This document shows positions 1 through 8,382 of a stretch of 64,000 bases of DNA, piece after piece. The number at the start of each line of letters is the position of its first letter. Position 1 is the first letter of the stretch. A program made the position numbers and the translations under genes. This stretch comes from Phycisphaerales bacterium (GTDB taxonomy: Bacteria; Planctomycetota; Phycisphaerae; Phycisphaerales; SM1A02): assembly GCA_022446795.1 (NCBI GenBank), contig JAKVBX010000001.1, forward strand, positions 350,107-414,106, in the 5' to 3' direction. The notes beneath the pieces were generated by a model. That model was not told the DNA's origin and searched no databases. It saw only the letters and a list, made by a program, of their open reading frames with translations.

Positions 1-243
1 TGGGGACCTGGGCTGAAGCCGTACTGGTCAGGCTCATGGCACAAGCGGACAGGCAGGCGACGATGGGGCCGCCACGGCGCAGATATCGACGGTGAATCAC
101 GAAGCCACTCCTCTACCCCGGATTGGGTCTACTCTCTCCGAACCCTCTTGGATCCGCGTCCAACCCCCTGTCGGATCCCCGCAATCCATTATGTACCAAT
201 CCAGACCCACTTCAAGGACCTTCCAGGGGCCCTGGGGCCGTTT

Positions 244-1617
244 TCAGGCCAATGAGCCCATGGGATCCCAGGGTGCCAGCACGATCGGGTCCTCGGCCGC
301 GGCGGCCTGCAGGTTCTCCGGAAGGCGATTGCGGTGGGCGGCGATCTCCAGGACGTACTGGCCGAACCAGTTGTCGTTCATCACCTGGAAGCCCTTGCGA
401 CCAACCCGGTCCTCGCCCCAGGAGTTCTCGACCCGCCATTTCCGGATGCCATCGGAATGGACATCCACGCCGGTGAAGAGCATGGCGTGTGTCATCAGCG
501 ACTGGTGATACAGCAGGCGGTCGGCCTTCTCCAGGGTCAACGGAGCGTCGTAGAGGGCCTCGTAGTCATAGAGACCGGAGTCCCAGATTCCGATGTCACG
601 ACGGAACATCTTGCCCACGTCACATCCGAACCACACGGGCTCGCCGTCCTGGAGGACGTTCGCCGCGATCGTCTTCATGTCTTCCACGTCGATGTTCAGG
701 TACTTCACCGGTTCGCCGCCGACGACGTTGCCCAGGTACTCGACGGTGAACGTCCGTCCGATGGGACTGCTGGGCCGAGGGTCATGGACGAGGCAGACGA
801 AGTCATCAAGATCGATCGAGACGTACTTCTGGGCGAAGGCCTGCGGAGTCATCAGGCCATCCCGATGGAACTTCCGATCCTTGTCATTCCACTGCCACAT
901 GAATTCCTTCGGCGGTGTGCCCAGGTGCATGCACAGGACCCGCCAGATCACGGCCAGTTGCTTGTCCTTCAACTCCCGGGCGGCTTCCGCGGATGCGCCC
1001 CCACCCATGGCATCCCGGAGGTCCTTCGCAAAGCAGCGCAGGTACCAGACCAGGATCGAGTTCATCCGCATGGTGGCCGAGGAGGACTGGGCCTCGGGCA
1101 TCATCGCCTTGGGAACCAGTCCGTGCTTGCGGACCAGGTTCACGAACATGTTCCACTGGCCCCCGTCGTCCAAGGGTCGGTCCAGCAGGAAGGCGACCGT
1201 CCGGTCGTCGATATCCCGGTCACCGGTCTCGATGATCGACTCCAGGAACCAGTTCGCCCGCTCGAACTTGTCCCAGAACAGCGTGTAGTTCTGGCTGAAC
1301 TCGAACTGCTTCAGGTTCATGGCCTTCATGGCGCTGGCTCTGAACAGGTTCAGGGCCGCGAACATCCAGCACCGTCCGGACTGCTTCTGGTTGGTGACCT
1401 TCCAGTCATCCAGGAGCGTCGAGAAGGTGTAATCGGTTGAGGACACCACGCCCCGGTTCAGGGCCACGTCATCCACGCCGACCTGGGTGATGGCGTTCTG
1501 GTTCAGGCTCCACCTGGGGTTCGAGTCGAACTCCGTGCGAAGGGCCGAGATCCGATCGGGCCCGATGGCCGCCTCGGAGGGGAAACACGTATTGGGCTGG
1601 GACGGTGCGGTGGTCAT
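244..1617 (-). CDS. pepC: Aminopeptidase C / bleomycin hydrolase-type cysteine peptidase (C1B)
   Basis: Cytoplasmic papain-fold peptidase of 457 residues, the usual size for family C1B. The catalytic cysteine lies in QSGRCWMFAALN near residue 60, the histidine in THAMLFTGVD, and the asparagine in VENSWGED. The C-terminus reads APWDPMGSLA, resembling the C-terminal tail that in this family reaches into the active site and limits the enzyme to aminopeptidase action. The start at 1617 is preferred over upstream codons because AGGAG sits five bases before it, and a good promoter (1644-1672) lies between it and the upstream dnaK terminator. The role is probably intracellular peptide turnover. Family confidence is high; substrate is unknown. 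Confidence 0.93.
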   Translation of the reverse strand: MTTAPSQPNTCFPSEAAIGPDRISALRTEFDSNPRWSLNQNAITQVGVDDVALNRGVVSSTDYTFSTLLDDWKVTNQKQSGRCWMFAALNLFRASAMKAMNLKQFEFSQNYTLFWDKFERANWFLESIIETGDRDIDDRTVAFLLDRPLDDGGQWNMFVNLVRKHGLVPKAMMPEAQSSSATMRMNSILVWYLRCFAKDLRDAMGGGASAEAARELKDKQLAVIWRVLCMHLGTPPKEFMWQWNDKDRKFHRDGLMTPQAFAQKYVSIDLDDFVCLVHDPRPSSPIGRTFTVEYLGNVVGGEPVKYLNIDVEDMKTIAANVLQDGEPVWFGCDVGKMFRRDIGIWDSGLYDYEALYDAPLTLEKADRLLYHQSLMTHAMLFTGVDVHSDGIRKWRVENSWGEDRVGRKGFQVMNDNWFGQYVLEIAAHRNRLPENLQAAAAEDPIVLAPWDPMGSLA

Positions 1618-1643
1618 ATGGACTCCTGTCTGTACAGGCCCTG

Positions 1644-1672
1644 ATTGTAGGGTCCGCCGAACGAGGAGCCAA
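1644..1672 (-). promoter_or_regulatory. Sigma-70-type promoter of pepC
   Basis: On the minus strand TTGGCT (-35) is separated by exactly 17 bases from TACAAT (-10), 27 bp before the pepC ATG and just after the dnaK terminator hairpin. Seen directly; activity inferred. Confidence 0.65.
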
Positions 1673-1689
1673 TGGTGAGCCCGGGATGT

Positions 1690-1726
1690 GCCACGCCCCG
1701 CGACCAAGGGGGTCGCGGGGCGTGGC
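1690..1726 (-). terminator. Terminator hairpin downstream of dnaK
   Basis: A perfect 16-bp stem (1690-1705 with 1711-1726) and five-base loop lies about 43 bases after the dnaK stop. There is no long U-run, so it may work with Rho or as a 3' stabiliser. Confidence 0.7.
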
Positions 1727-1742
1727 AGAGGAGGGAGAATAC

Positions 1743-1760
1743 GCACCCCCGAGGGGGTGC
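1743..1760 (-). terminator. Second hairpin directly after dnaK stop
   Basis: GCACCCC/GGGGTGC inverted repeat about 9 bases downstream of the dnaK stop codon. It makes a tandem hairpin with 1690-1726 and probably protects or ends the dnaK mRNA. Confidence 0.45.
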
Positions 1761-1768
1761 TGGGAGAT

Positions 1769-3673
1769 CTAGTTCTGGTCGTCCTTGACCTCGTACTCGG
1801 CATCGATGACGTCATCGTTGCCGTCCGGGGCGTCCGCGGACTCGGCGGCGCCATCGGCCGGAGCCTCGGCGGCAGCGGACTCGTAGACCGCCTTGCCCAG
1901 TTCGGTAGCACCCTCGGTGAGCTTCTTCACGGCTGCTTCGATCGCGGCCTTGTCGTCACCCTTGAGCTTGTCCTCGAGGTTGGCGATATCGGCTTCGATG
2001 CTGGAGCGGACCTCGGCCGAGACCTTGTCGCCGTGCTCTTCCAGCTGCTTGCGAGTCGCGTAGACGATCTGCTCAGCCTGGTTCTTGACCTCGATGAGTT
2101 CACGCTTGGCCTTGTCCTCGCCGGCGTGCTGCTCGGCATCCTGCTTCATCGACTCGATCTCGTCCTTGGAGAGACCGCTGGAGCCGGTGATCTGGATGTT
2201 CTGGGTCTTGCCCGTGGTCTTGTCGGTCGCCGAGACATTCAGGATGCCGTTGGCGTCGATACCGAACTCGACCTCGATCTGCGGCATGCCGCGTGGTGCC
2301 GGGGGGATGTCCGTCAGGTCGAACTGGCCCAGCGTGCGGTTGTCACGAGCGAACTCGCGTTCACCCTGCAGCACGTGAATGGTCACGGAAGTCTGGCTGT
2401 CCGCCGCGGTCGAGAAGGTTTCCTTCTTCGACGTGGGGATCGTGGTGTTCTTCTCGATCAACCGGGTCATCAGTCCACCGAGGGTCTCGACACCCAGGCT
2501 CAGCGGGGTCACGTCCAGCAGCAGCACGTCCTTGACGTCGCCCTGGAGAACACCACCCTGGATGGCCGCGCCGATGGCGACGACCTCGTCGGGGTTGATG
2601 GACTTGTCCAACTCGGCGGTTCCGAAGATCTCCTTGGCGATCTCCTGCACCTTGGGGATGCGGGTGGAGCCACCGACCATCACGACGTCGGAAACGCCGG
2701 TGGCGGAGAGCTTGGCATCGGTCAGGGCGGTCTTGCAGGGCTCCATGAGCCGCTGGAACAGGTTGGCTGCGAGTTCCTCGAAGCGGGCCCGCGTGATCTT
2801 CACCTGCAGGTGCTTGGGACCAGAGGCATCGGCGGTGATGAACGGCAGGTTGACGGTCGTCTCCAGTTGCTGGGAGAGCTCGCACTTGGCCTTCTCGGCC
2901 GCTTCCTTGAGCCGCTGCAGGGCCATCTGGTCCTGGCGGACGTCGATGCCGTCGGTCTTGCGGAACTCCTCGGCGATCTCGTCGATGAGGACCTGGTCGA
3001 AGTCATCACCACCGAGGTGGCCATCGCCATTGGTGGCGAGTACTTCGAAGACACCATCGCCGATGTCGAGGATGGAGATATCAAACGTACCACCGCCGAG
3101 GTCGAAGACCGCGATCTTGGTATTGGTCTTCTTCTCCAGGCCGTAGGCCAGCGCGGCGGCTGTCGGCTCGTTGATGATCCGCTCGACCGTGAGGCCGGCG
3201 ATCTCACCAGCGTCCTTCGTCGCCTGTCGCTGGGCATCGTTGAAGTAGGCGGGAACCGTGATGACGGCCTTGTCCACCTGCTCGCCCAGGTACTCCTCGG
3301 CGATCTGCTTGAGATCGCGGAGGATCACGGCGGAGATCTCGGAGGGGGTGGACTGCTTGCCACCGGCCTCGACCTTGACCAGGTCGTCTCCGCTTCCAAC
3401 GACGGTGTAGGGAACCTGCGTCTCCTCGGACTGCACCTCGTTGTGGCGCCGTCCCATGAAACGCTTGATGGAGTAGATGGTGTTGGTGGGGTTGGTCACC
3501 TGCTGGTGGCGGGCGGGTTGGCCCACGAGGCGATCACCCTTGTCGGTAAAAGCCACGACCGACGGCGTGGTCCGGTTTCCGGAGGTGTTGATGAGCACCT
3601 TGGGTTGGTCGCCTTCCATGACGGCGACACAGGAGTTGGTGGTGCCCAGGTCGATTCCAATGATCTTGGACAT
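1769..3673 (-). CDS. dnaK: Chaperone protein DnaK (Hsp70)
   Basis: Full-length Hsp70 of 634 residues. The N-terminal ATPase begins [20 protein letters not shown], with the phosphate-loop motif [16 protein letters not shown] near residue 190 and [10 protein letters not shown] near 335. The substrate-binding domain and acidic C-terminus ([13 protein letters not shown]) are intact. It folds and refolds proteins with DnaJ and GrpE, neither of which is adjacent. The start has AAGGAGAA seven bases upstream. No CIRCE element is present. Instead a sigma-54 -24/-12 motif lies at 3773-3789 with a palindrome at about -71. Two hairpins follow the stop. Identity is certain; sigma-54 control is an inference. 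Confidence 0.99.
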   Translation of the reverse strand: MSKIIGIDLGTTNSCVAVMEGDQPKVLINTSGNRTTPSVVAFTDKGDRLVGQPARHQQVTNPTNTIYSIKRFMGRRHNEVQSEETQVPYTVVGSGDDLVKVEAGGKQSTPSEISAVILRDLKQIAEEYLGEQVDKAVITVPAYFNDAQRQATKDAGEIAGLTVERIINEPTAAALAYGLEKKTNTKIAVFDLGGGTFDISILDIGDGVFEVLATNGDGHLGGDDFDQVLIDEIAEEFRKTDGIDVRQDQMALQRLKEAAEKAKCELSQQLETTVNLPFITADASGPKHLQVKITRARFEELAANLFQRLMEPCKTALTDAKLSATGVSDVVMVGGSTRIPKVQEIAKEIFGTAELDKSINPDEVVAIGAAIQGGVLQGDVKDVLLLDVTPLSLGVETLGGLMTRLIEKNTTIPTSKKETFSTAADSQTSVTIHVLQGEREFARDNRTLGQFDLTDIPPAPRGMPQIEVEFGIDANGILNVSATDKTTGKTQNIQITGSSGLSKDEIESMKQDAEQHAGEDKAKRELIEVKNQAEQIVYATRKQLEEHGDKVSAEVRSSIEADIANLEDKLKGDDKAAIEAAVKKLTEGATELGKAVYESAAAEAPADGAAESADAPDGNDDVIDAEYEVKDDQN

Positions 3674-3772
3674 TGCGTTCTCCTTCTCCGGCTCGGGGCC
3701 TCGATGGGCTCGTCCGGGCCGGCTTGATTCAGTTCCAGATGGCCTCCTGGGGCCATGTCTTCCTTCTTAGGA

Positions 3773-3789
3773 AGCAAGCCCGGTGCCAG
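3773..3789 (-). promoter_or_regulatory. Sigma-54 (RpoN) -24/-12 promoter of dnaK
   Basis: Minus strand reads CTGGCACCGGGCTTGCT, matching TGGCAC-N5-TTGC at every fixed base with the required ten bases between GG and GC. The predicted start is near 3762, giving an 89-base leader. Seen directly; function inferred from the consensus. Confidence 0.7.
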
Positions 3790-3826
3790 TCCGGGCGTGG
3801 CCAGACCCCTGTTCTTGGGCCCCTGA

Positions 3827-3840
3827 GGCCTGTTCAGGCC
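3827..3840. promoter_or_regulatory. Palindrome upstream of dnaK sigma-54 promoter (candidate activator site)
   Basis: GGCCTG-TT-CAGGCC, a perfect 6-2-6 inverted repeat nested within CCTGA/TCAGG arms, centred about 71 bp upstream of the predicted dnaK start. This is where a bacterial enhancer-binding protein could sit. It is also upstream of the divergent dus gene. Confidence 0.4.
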
Positions 3841-3912
3841 GCTTCAATCGGCCTTCCCGGGGGCTTCTGGATCGCTTCTCTGCCAGTTTGGCGGGCCGTG
3901 AACGGGGGCCGC

Positions 3913-3918
3913 TAGACT
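3913..3918 (+). promoter_or_regulatory. -10 box of dus (leaderless configuration)
   Basis: TAGACT ends exactly six bases before the ATG, so transcription would begin at or next to the start codon. A possible -35, TTGGCG, lies at 3888-3893 (19-bp spacer). There is no room for a Shine-Dalgarno site downstream of the -10. Confidence 0.5.
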
Positions 3919-3924
3919 CTGGGG

Positions 3925-4968
3925 ATGTTCCGGATTGGCAATGTCCAACTCGATTCCCCGGCCCTCCTGGCCCCCATGGCCGGGCATACCGACCTCCCCT
4001 TCCGGCTCCTGTGCCGGGAGTTGGGTGGCGTGGGTCTGGCCAGCACGGACCTGCTCAATTGCCACTCGATCCTCCGGGAGTGTCCCCGGGCCATGCAGTT
4101 GGCCGCGACCTGCGAAACCGACTCGCCCTTGTGCATGCAGCTCTACGGGAATTCGCAGGACCCGCTTCCCGAGGCGGCGCTCTGGGCGGTTGATCACGGT
4201 GCGGTGATCGTGGACATCAACATGGGTTGCCCGGTCGACAAGGTGGCCAAGAAGAATGGCGGCAGCCTGCTGTTGTGTGATCCGGATTCAACCATCCGAC
4301 TGGCCGAGAAGATTGTCGAGACCGTGACCCCTCGCACGGGTGTGCCGGTCACGGCCAAGATCCGCCTGGGGTGGGACGACGACTGCATCGTCGGGCCGGA
4401 ACTGGCTCGTGGGTTGGAACAGGTCGGCATCGCGGCCATTACCGTTCATGGTCGCACCACCCGGATGTTCTTCAAGGGCGAGGTCCGCCACGAGGGCATC
4501 GCCGATGTCGTGGACGCGGTTGATGCCATCCCCGTGATCGGCAATGGCGACATCAAGACGGCCCAGGATGCCCAGGACATGGTGGATCTGACCCGCTGCG
4601 ACGGTGTCATGATCGCCCGAGGCTCACTGCGAACGCCATGGATGTTCCGCGCGATCAAGGCCAAGCTGGTGGATGGGATTGATCTGCCGGAACCCACCAT
4701 GCTTGAGAAGCTGCAGATCATCGAGCGGCACCTGGATCTCGTGCTGGAACACCAGAATGAGCGTATGGCGCTCCATCGCCTTCGCAGCGGCATTGCCCGG
4801 TATGCCAAGAGCATGGGCCACGTGAAGCCCTTGAAAGAGGCTGTCCGGACGGCCGAGACGTCTTCCGAGATCCGGTCCGCCCTGCATCTCTGGATGGACT
4901 TCCACCGGGAGCGTGAATACGAGGGTCTGCAGCACCTCCCCTGTCCACCTCACTACCAGGTGGCCTGA
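3925..4968 (+). CDS. dus: tRNA-dihydrouridine synthase (DusB-like)
   Basis: FMN enzyme of 347 residues that reduces uridines in tRNA with NADPH. The barrel begins with the FMN-binding [14 protein letters not shown]. The catalytic cysteine is in [19 protein letters not shown] near residue 100, the tRNA/FMN histidine in [13 protein letters not shown], and the FMN phosphate site in VIGNGDIKT and [11 protein letters not shown]. The C-terminal helical tRNA-binding region is present. Length and motif order suit DusB/Dus1 types; which uridine is modified cannot be told. It is transcribed away from dnaK and appears leaderless. It meets the gspF operon end to end across a 12-bp-stem terminator. Confidence 0.93.
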   Translation: MFRIGNVQLDSPALLAPMAGHTDLPFRLLCRELGGVGLASTDLLNCHSILRECPRAMQLAATCETDSPLCMQLYGNSQDPLPEAALWAVDHGAVIVDINMGCPVDKVAKKNGGSLLLCDPDSTIRLAEKIVETVTPRTGVPVTAKIRLGWDDDCIVGPELARGLEQVGIAAITVHGRTTRMFFKGEVRHEGIADVVDAVDAIPVIGNGDIKTAQDAQDMVDLTRCDGVMIARGSLRTPWMFRAIKAKLVDGIDLPEPTMLEKLQIIERHLDLVLEHQNERMALHRLRSGIARYAKSMGHVKPLKEAVRTAETSSEIRSALHLWMDFHREREYEGLQHLPCPPHYQVA

Positions 4969-4973
4969 ACGAA

Positions 4974-5005
4974 CCGCCCCCGCGTCCAGGTGAACGCGGG
5001 GGCGG
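4974..5005. terminator. Shared terminator hairpin between dus and gspF
   Basis: CCGCCCCCGCGT pairs perfectly with 4994-5005 (12-bp stem, eight-base loop). It lies between two converging genes and could act in both directions. No strong U-run on either side. Confidence 0.6.
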
Positions 5006-5054
5006 GAATCAATCCTTATATATGGACAGCCGTTCGGCGACCCATGGACTCGGT

Positions 5055-6296
5055 TCAACCGCCGACGACGCCACTCATCTTGAAGATCGGCAGCAGCAGC
5101 GCCAGGGCCACCGCGCCGACCAGCAGACCCATGCCGATGATCATGATCGGTTCGATCATCGTCGTCGCCTTCTTGACCGAGGACTCCAACCGCTCCTCGG
5201 AGAACACCGCGATCTTCTCCATGACCTCCGGAAGCTGGCCGCTGCGTTCACCAGCAGTGACCATCGACGCGACGTTGGGCGGCATCTCCGCAGACTCCAT
5301 GAACGCCCGGCTCAACGGCAGGCCATCGCGCACCTGCTGCTCCATGCCGCTCCAGACGCGGTTGAAGACGCGATTCCCCGTGATCGATCGGCAGATCGCG
5401 ATCACATCCAGCAGATTGACTCCCGCCGCGAGCAATGTTGACATCGTCCGTGATGCCCGCGTCAGGTAGAGATTGCGAAAGACATCGCGAAGCCCCCAGG
5501 CATGCAGCTTCAACCAGTCACGTACCCAGCCACCATGCTCACTCCGTTGCCAGAGCGTCATCACGAGGGCCACAGCACCCAGCACCGGAAGGTAGATCGC
5601 CCACTGCGTGCTCACGAAATCACCAAGACCCATCAGGACTCGAGTCGGCCCCGGCAGGCTGGCCGCACGCATTTCGTAGACCTTCGCGAATCGCGGCAGG
5701 ATGAAGACCATCATGAACAACACGACAACGGCACCGGTACCGAACATGAACGCCGGGTAGACCAGGGCCCCGCGAACCTGGCGACGGGTCTTCTCCTCCG
5801 CCCCCAGGTAATCCGCGATGCGAAGGAGCATCCCGGACATGGTGCCGGACGCCTCCGAGGCCCGAACCAGGCTGGTCATGACCTGCGGAAACAACCGCGG
5901 CCGACGAGCCAATGCCTCGGAGAATGGCATGCCCCCACAGACTTCGTCCGTGATGTCCGCCAGGATCGCCCGAAACTCCGGTCGCTTGGCCTGTGCGGTC
6001 ACCGCCGACAAGGCCTCTGAAAGTGTCACACCCGTCTCGAGCATGACTCCCAGTTCCTGGCACATGGCCACGACATCGCCACGACGGACCCGGCGAGCCC
6101 GCTGCCGGGCCTTCACCACCAGGACATCCGCCTCCACCTGCGCCGTGGCCGACGCATCGCGCAGACCGGTGATGACCAGGCCATCGACTCGCAACTGCGA
6201 TGCCGCCTGCTCCGGTGTCTCGGCGCTCAGCGTTCCGGAGACGGCCTGGCCGTCCTGGTTGCGAGCACGATAGGCATAGGTGGTCACTGCAGTCAT
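5055..6296 (-). CDS. Type II secretion/type IV pilus inner-membrane platform protein (GspF/PilC)
   Basis: Polytopic platform protein of 413 residues that couples the assembly ATPase to pseudopilin extrusion. The N-terminal soluble part starts YAYRARNQDGQAVSGTL, typical of GspF. It is followed by two GspF domains (about 75-195 and 275-400), each with the pattern 'LGVMLETGVTLSEAL' and 'LLAAGVNLLDVI'. Hydrophobic segments lie near 180-205, 225-245 and 385-410. The start codon overlaps the stop of the ATPase gene by four bases (ATGA), so the two are translationally coupled. It is the last gene of the 19-5 kb secretion operon. A pilus versus T2SS role cannot be settled from this gene. Confidence 0.92.
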   Translation of the reverse strand: MTAVTTYAYRARNQDGQAVSGTLSAETPEQAASQLRVDGLVITGLRDASATAQVEADVLVVKARQRARRVRRGDVVAMCQELGVMLETGVTLSEALSAVTAQAKRPEFRAILADITDEVCGGMPFSEALARRPRLFPQVMTSLVRASEASGTMSGMLLRIADYLGAEEKTRRQVRGALVYPAFMFGTGAVVVLFMMVFILPRFAKVYEMRAASLPGPTRVLMGLGDFVSTQWAIYLPVLGAVALVMTLWQRSEHGGWVRDWLKLHAWGLRDVFRNLYLTRASRTMSTLLAAGVNLLDVIAICRSITGNRVFNRVWSGMEQQVRDGLPLSRAFMESAEMPPNVASMVTAGERSGQLPEVMEKIAVFSEERLESSVKKATTMIEPIMIIGMGLLVGAVALALLLPIFKMSGVVGG

Positions 6297-8023
6297 GACA
6301 GGCTCGTCGCGGAAAGTACTTCCTCTGGTGTCGTCAATCCATGACAGACCTTTTCAAGGCCGTCATGTCGCAGGCTCCGAAACCCTCGTCCCTCCACGAG
6401 GGCCCGGAGTTCCTGCAATGTCGTCCCCGACGCAATCGCATCGAGTGCGGTCGCATCGGGAACGAGAAGTTCAAAGATGCCGATTCGCCCGGCGAAGCCC
6501 GTCTGTCTACATCGGCCACAGCCCGCGCCGCGGTAGAGCGTGTCCCACTGGCAACCGGACCGCGTCATGGCCTCGGCGATCCGGGCATCCGGCGTCCATG
6601 GCTCCTTGCAATGTGGGCAGACCTTCCGGACCAGTCGCTGGGCCAGGACGCCTCGAAGCGTCGCGGCAATCAGGTAATCCTCGAGTCCCAGGTTGCCCAA
6701 CCGGGTGATGGCACTCACGGAATCATTGGTGTGCAACGTGGAGAAGACCAGGTGACCGGTCAAGGCGGCCTGGGTGACGATCCCCGCCGTCTCACCATCG
6801 CGGATCTCGCCCACCATCAGGACATCCGGATCCTGGCGCAGCATCGATCGCAGGGCACGGGAGAACGTGAAACCCGCGCGATCGTTCACCTGGGCCTGGT
6901 TGATACCGGGGATCTTGGCCTCGATGGGATCCTCGATCGTGGAGATGTTGATCTCCTGCGAGTTCACCATCGAGAGTACCGAGTAGAGCGTTGTTGATTT
7001 TCCCGAGCCGGTCGGTCCCGTCACGAGCACGACACCATTGGGCTGCTCGACCACCTGTTGCCAGGCCTCCAGGGTTTCACCACTGAAGCCCAACTGATCC
7101 ATCGACAGGCGGTTGTTCTGGCTGTCGATGATCCGGATGACGATCGTCTCGCCATACTTGCCCGGCATCGTCGACACACGAAGGTCGATCGGCCGGCCCT
7201 CGAGCATCACGTTGAAGTCGCCATCCTGCGGAACACGACGCTCCGAGATGTCCAGGTTGCTCATGATCTTCACGCGACTGGCGATCGCCGCATGCATCTT
7301 GTACGGCGGCGACAGTTTCTCGTAGAGACGCCCATCGACGCGATAGCGGACTCGAAGTCGCTGGTGATCGGGCTCGATATGAATGTCAGAGGCCCGCTCC
7401 TGTACCGCCGTGAAGATGATGTAGTTCACCAACTTGACGACCGGACCATGACCGGCGACCTCTTCCAGGTCGGCGATCTCGGTGACCTGCCGCTCGATGA
7501 TGCTGAAGTCCTGCTCATCGATGTCCTCGTAGATGTCGTCAATCACGAAGACATTCGCCGCCGGCAGATAGGAGCGCAGCGCCGACTCGATGTCGGAACA
7601 GGTTGCCGCGGCGATCTTCACGTCGTAGCCGGAAATCCGCGCGATCTCCTCGACCAGGTAGAGGTTGGCCGGCTCGGAGACCGCAACCGTCAGCGTGTTG
7701 CGGACCAGGAACAGGGGCAGCACCCGGTGCTCCTCGATGAACTCGCGAGGCAGGGCGTCCAGGGATCGTGGATCCGCCACGCGGGCCACGCCCTCGACGA
7801 ATGGCACGCCATACCCCTCGGCAATGACATCCAGGACGTCGGACTCCGACACCAGACCCAGTTGCTGGAGAACCTCACCAAGCAACTTCTGGTGGCCACT
7901 CTGGAGCTGATGCTCCAGGGCGCGATCCAGGTCGTCCTTGGAAATCAAGCCACGCTGCAGCATCATCTCACCCAGCGGGAGACGAGGCATTGCTTCCACG
8001 GCGCTGATGCGTCCACTGGTCAT
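6293..8023 (-). CDS. Type II secretion/type IV pilus assembly ATPase (GspE/PilB) with MshEN domain
   Basis: AAA-type extension ATPase of 576 residues. Residues 10-150 form an MshEN-like domain with two LGxxL repeats (PLGEMMLQRGLIS and LLGEVLQQLGLVS), a fold known to bind cyclic di-GMP in MshE; the usual leading arginines are replaced. The core has Walker A GPTGSGKSTTLYS, Asp box EDPIEAKIPG, Walker B LMVGEIRDGETA and His box LTGHLVFSTLHTND. A C-terminal zinc tetracysteine (CPHC, CGRC) is intact. Start 8023 overlaps the STAS gene (ATGA); an earlier in-frame codon at 8041 is less likely. It powers the pseudopilus or pilus built from the pilins at 18-20 kb. Confidence 0.94.
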   Translation of the reverse strand: MTSGRISAVEAMPRLPLGEMMLQRGLISKDDLDRALEHQLQSGHQKLLGEVLQQLGLVSESDVLDVIAEGYGVPFVEGVARVADPRSLDALPREFIEEHRVLPLFLVRNTLTVAVSEPANLYLVEEIARISGYDVKIAAATCSDIESALRSYLPAANVFVIDDIYEDIDEQDFSIIERQVTEIADLEEVAGHGPVVKLVNYIIFTAVQERASDIHIEPDHQRLRVRYRVDGRLYEKLSPPYKMHAAIASRVKIMSNLDISERRVPQDGDFNVMLEGRPIDLRVSTMPGKYGETIVIRIIDSQNNRLSMDQLGFSGETLEAWQQVVEQPNGVVLVTGPTGSGKSTTLYSVLSMVNSQEINISTIEDPIEAKIPGINQAQVNDRAGFTFSRALRSMLRQDPDVLMVGEIRDGETAGIVTQAALTGHLVFSTLHTNDSVSAITRLGNLGLEDYLIAATLRGVLAQRLVRKVCPHCKEPWTPDARIAEAMTRSGCQWDTLYRGAGCGRCRQTGFAGRIGIFELLVPDATALDAIASGTTLQELRALVEGRGFRSLRHDGLEKVCHGLTTPEEVLSATSLS

Positions 8024-8382
8024 GCCGCCTGCCCTCCCCACCGCGCGCCACCGATCTGGCGAGCCGCGGCTTCCACCGACTCACTCACCTGGAAGCGGCG
8101 ATCCAGCCGCGTCAGCCGGATCGCGATCTCGGGCTGACCACACAGGTCGGCGATCCGCATCGGCAGACCACAACGATCCAGCTCCTCCTGGAGCCACAAC
8201 ATCGCGTCGAGGCCCGCCGAGTCCAGCCGTTCCAGTGCACTGCACTCGACGACCAGGCCGGTGTCCGCACCGTCGATCCACTGGCGACACCGTCGCCGCA
8301 TGGACTCGGCATCGTCGATCGTGAGTTCCCCGGACAGGTGCATCACGGCACCTCGCTTGTGCTGTTCCCATTCCATCTTCAT
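8020..8382 (-). CDS. STAS-domain protein (anti-sigma-factor-antagonist-like)
   Basis: Single STAS domain of 120 residues: the strand GAVMHLSGELTI is followed by the loop ERLDSAGLDAML. Ser55 sits where SpoIIAA-type proteins are phosphorylated by a kinase anti-sigma factor. It is coupled by ATGA overlaps to the HD-GYP gene upstream and the assembly ATPase downstream, so it probably belongs to the switch controlling the secretion machine. No RsbW-type kinase or matching sigma factor is adjacent. The partner is unknown, and a phosphate-independent structural role is possible. Confidence 0.8.
   Translation of the reverse strand: MKMEWEQHKRGAVMHLSGELTIDDAESMRRRCRQWIDGADTGLVVECSALERLDSAGLDAMLWLQEELDRCGLPMRIADLCGQPEIAIRLTRLDRRFQVSESVEAAARQIGGARWGGQAA

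Noticed and set aside
1-243. Possible gene before pepC
   Set aside because: Only short frames without a start context or recognisable motif; probably 3' sequence of the pepC transcript and intergenic DNA.
1498-1545. GGGTTCGAGTCGAACTCC, resembling a tRNA T-arm
   Set aside because: Lies inside pepC in frame, with no matching acceptor, anticodon or D-arm.
1688-3727. Long open frame (679 codons) on the plus strand opposite dnaK
   Set aside because: It is the mirror of the dnaK codon pattern in high-GC DNA (Leu/Gly/Asp-rich, no domain, no ribosome site). Antisense frames opposite dnaK are a well-known artefact.
3674-3924. CIRCE/HrcA element upstream of dnaK
   Set aside because: No TTAGCACTC-N9-GAGTGCTAA or close variant on either strand; the clear element is the sigma-54 motif.
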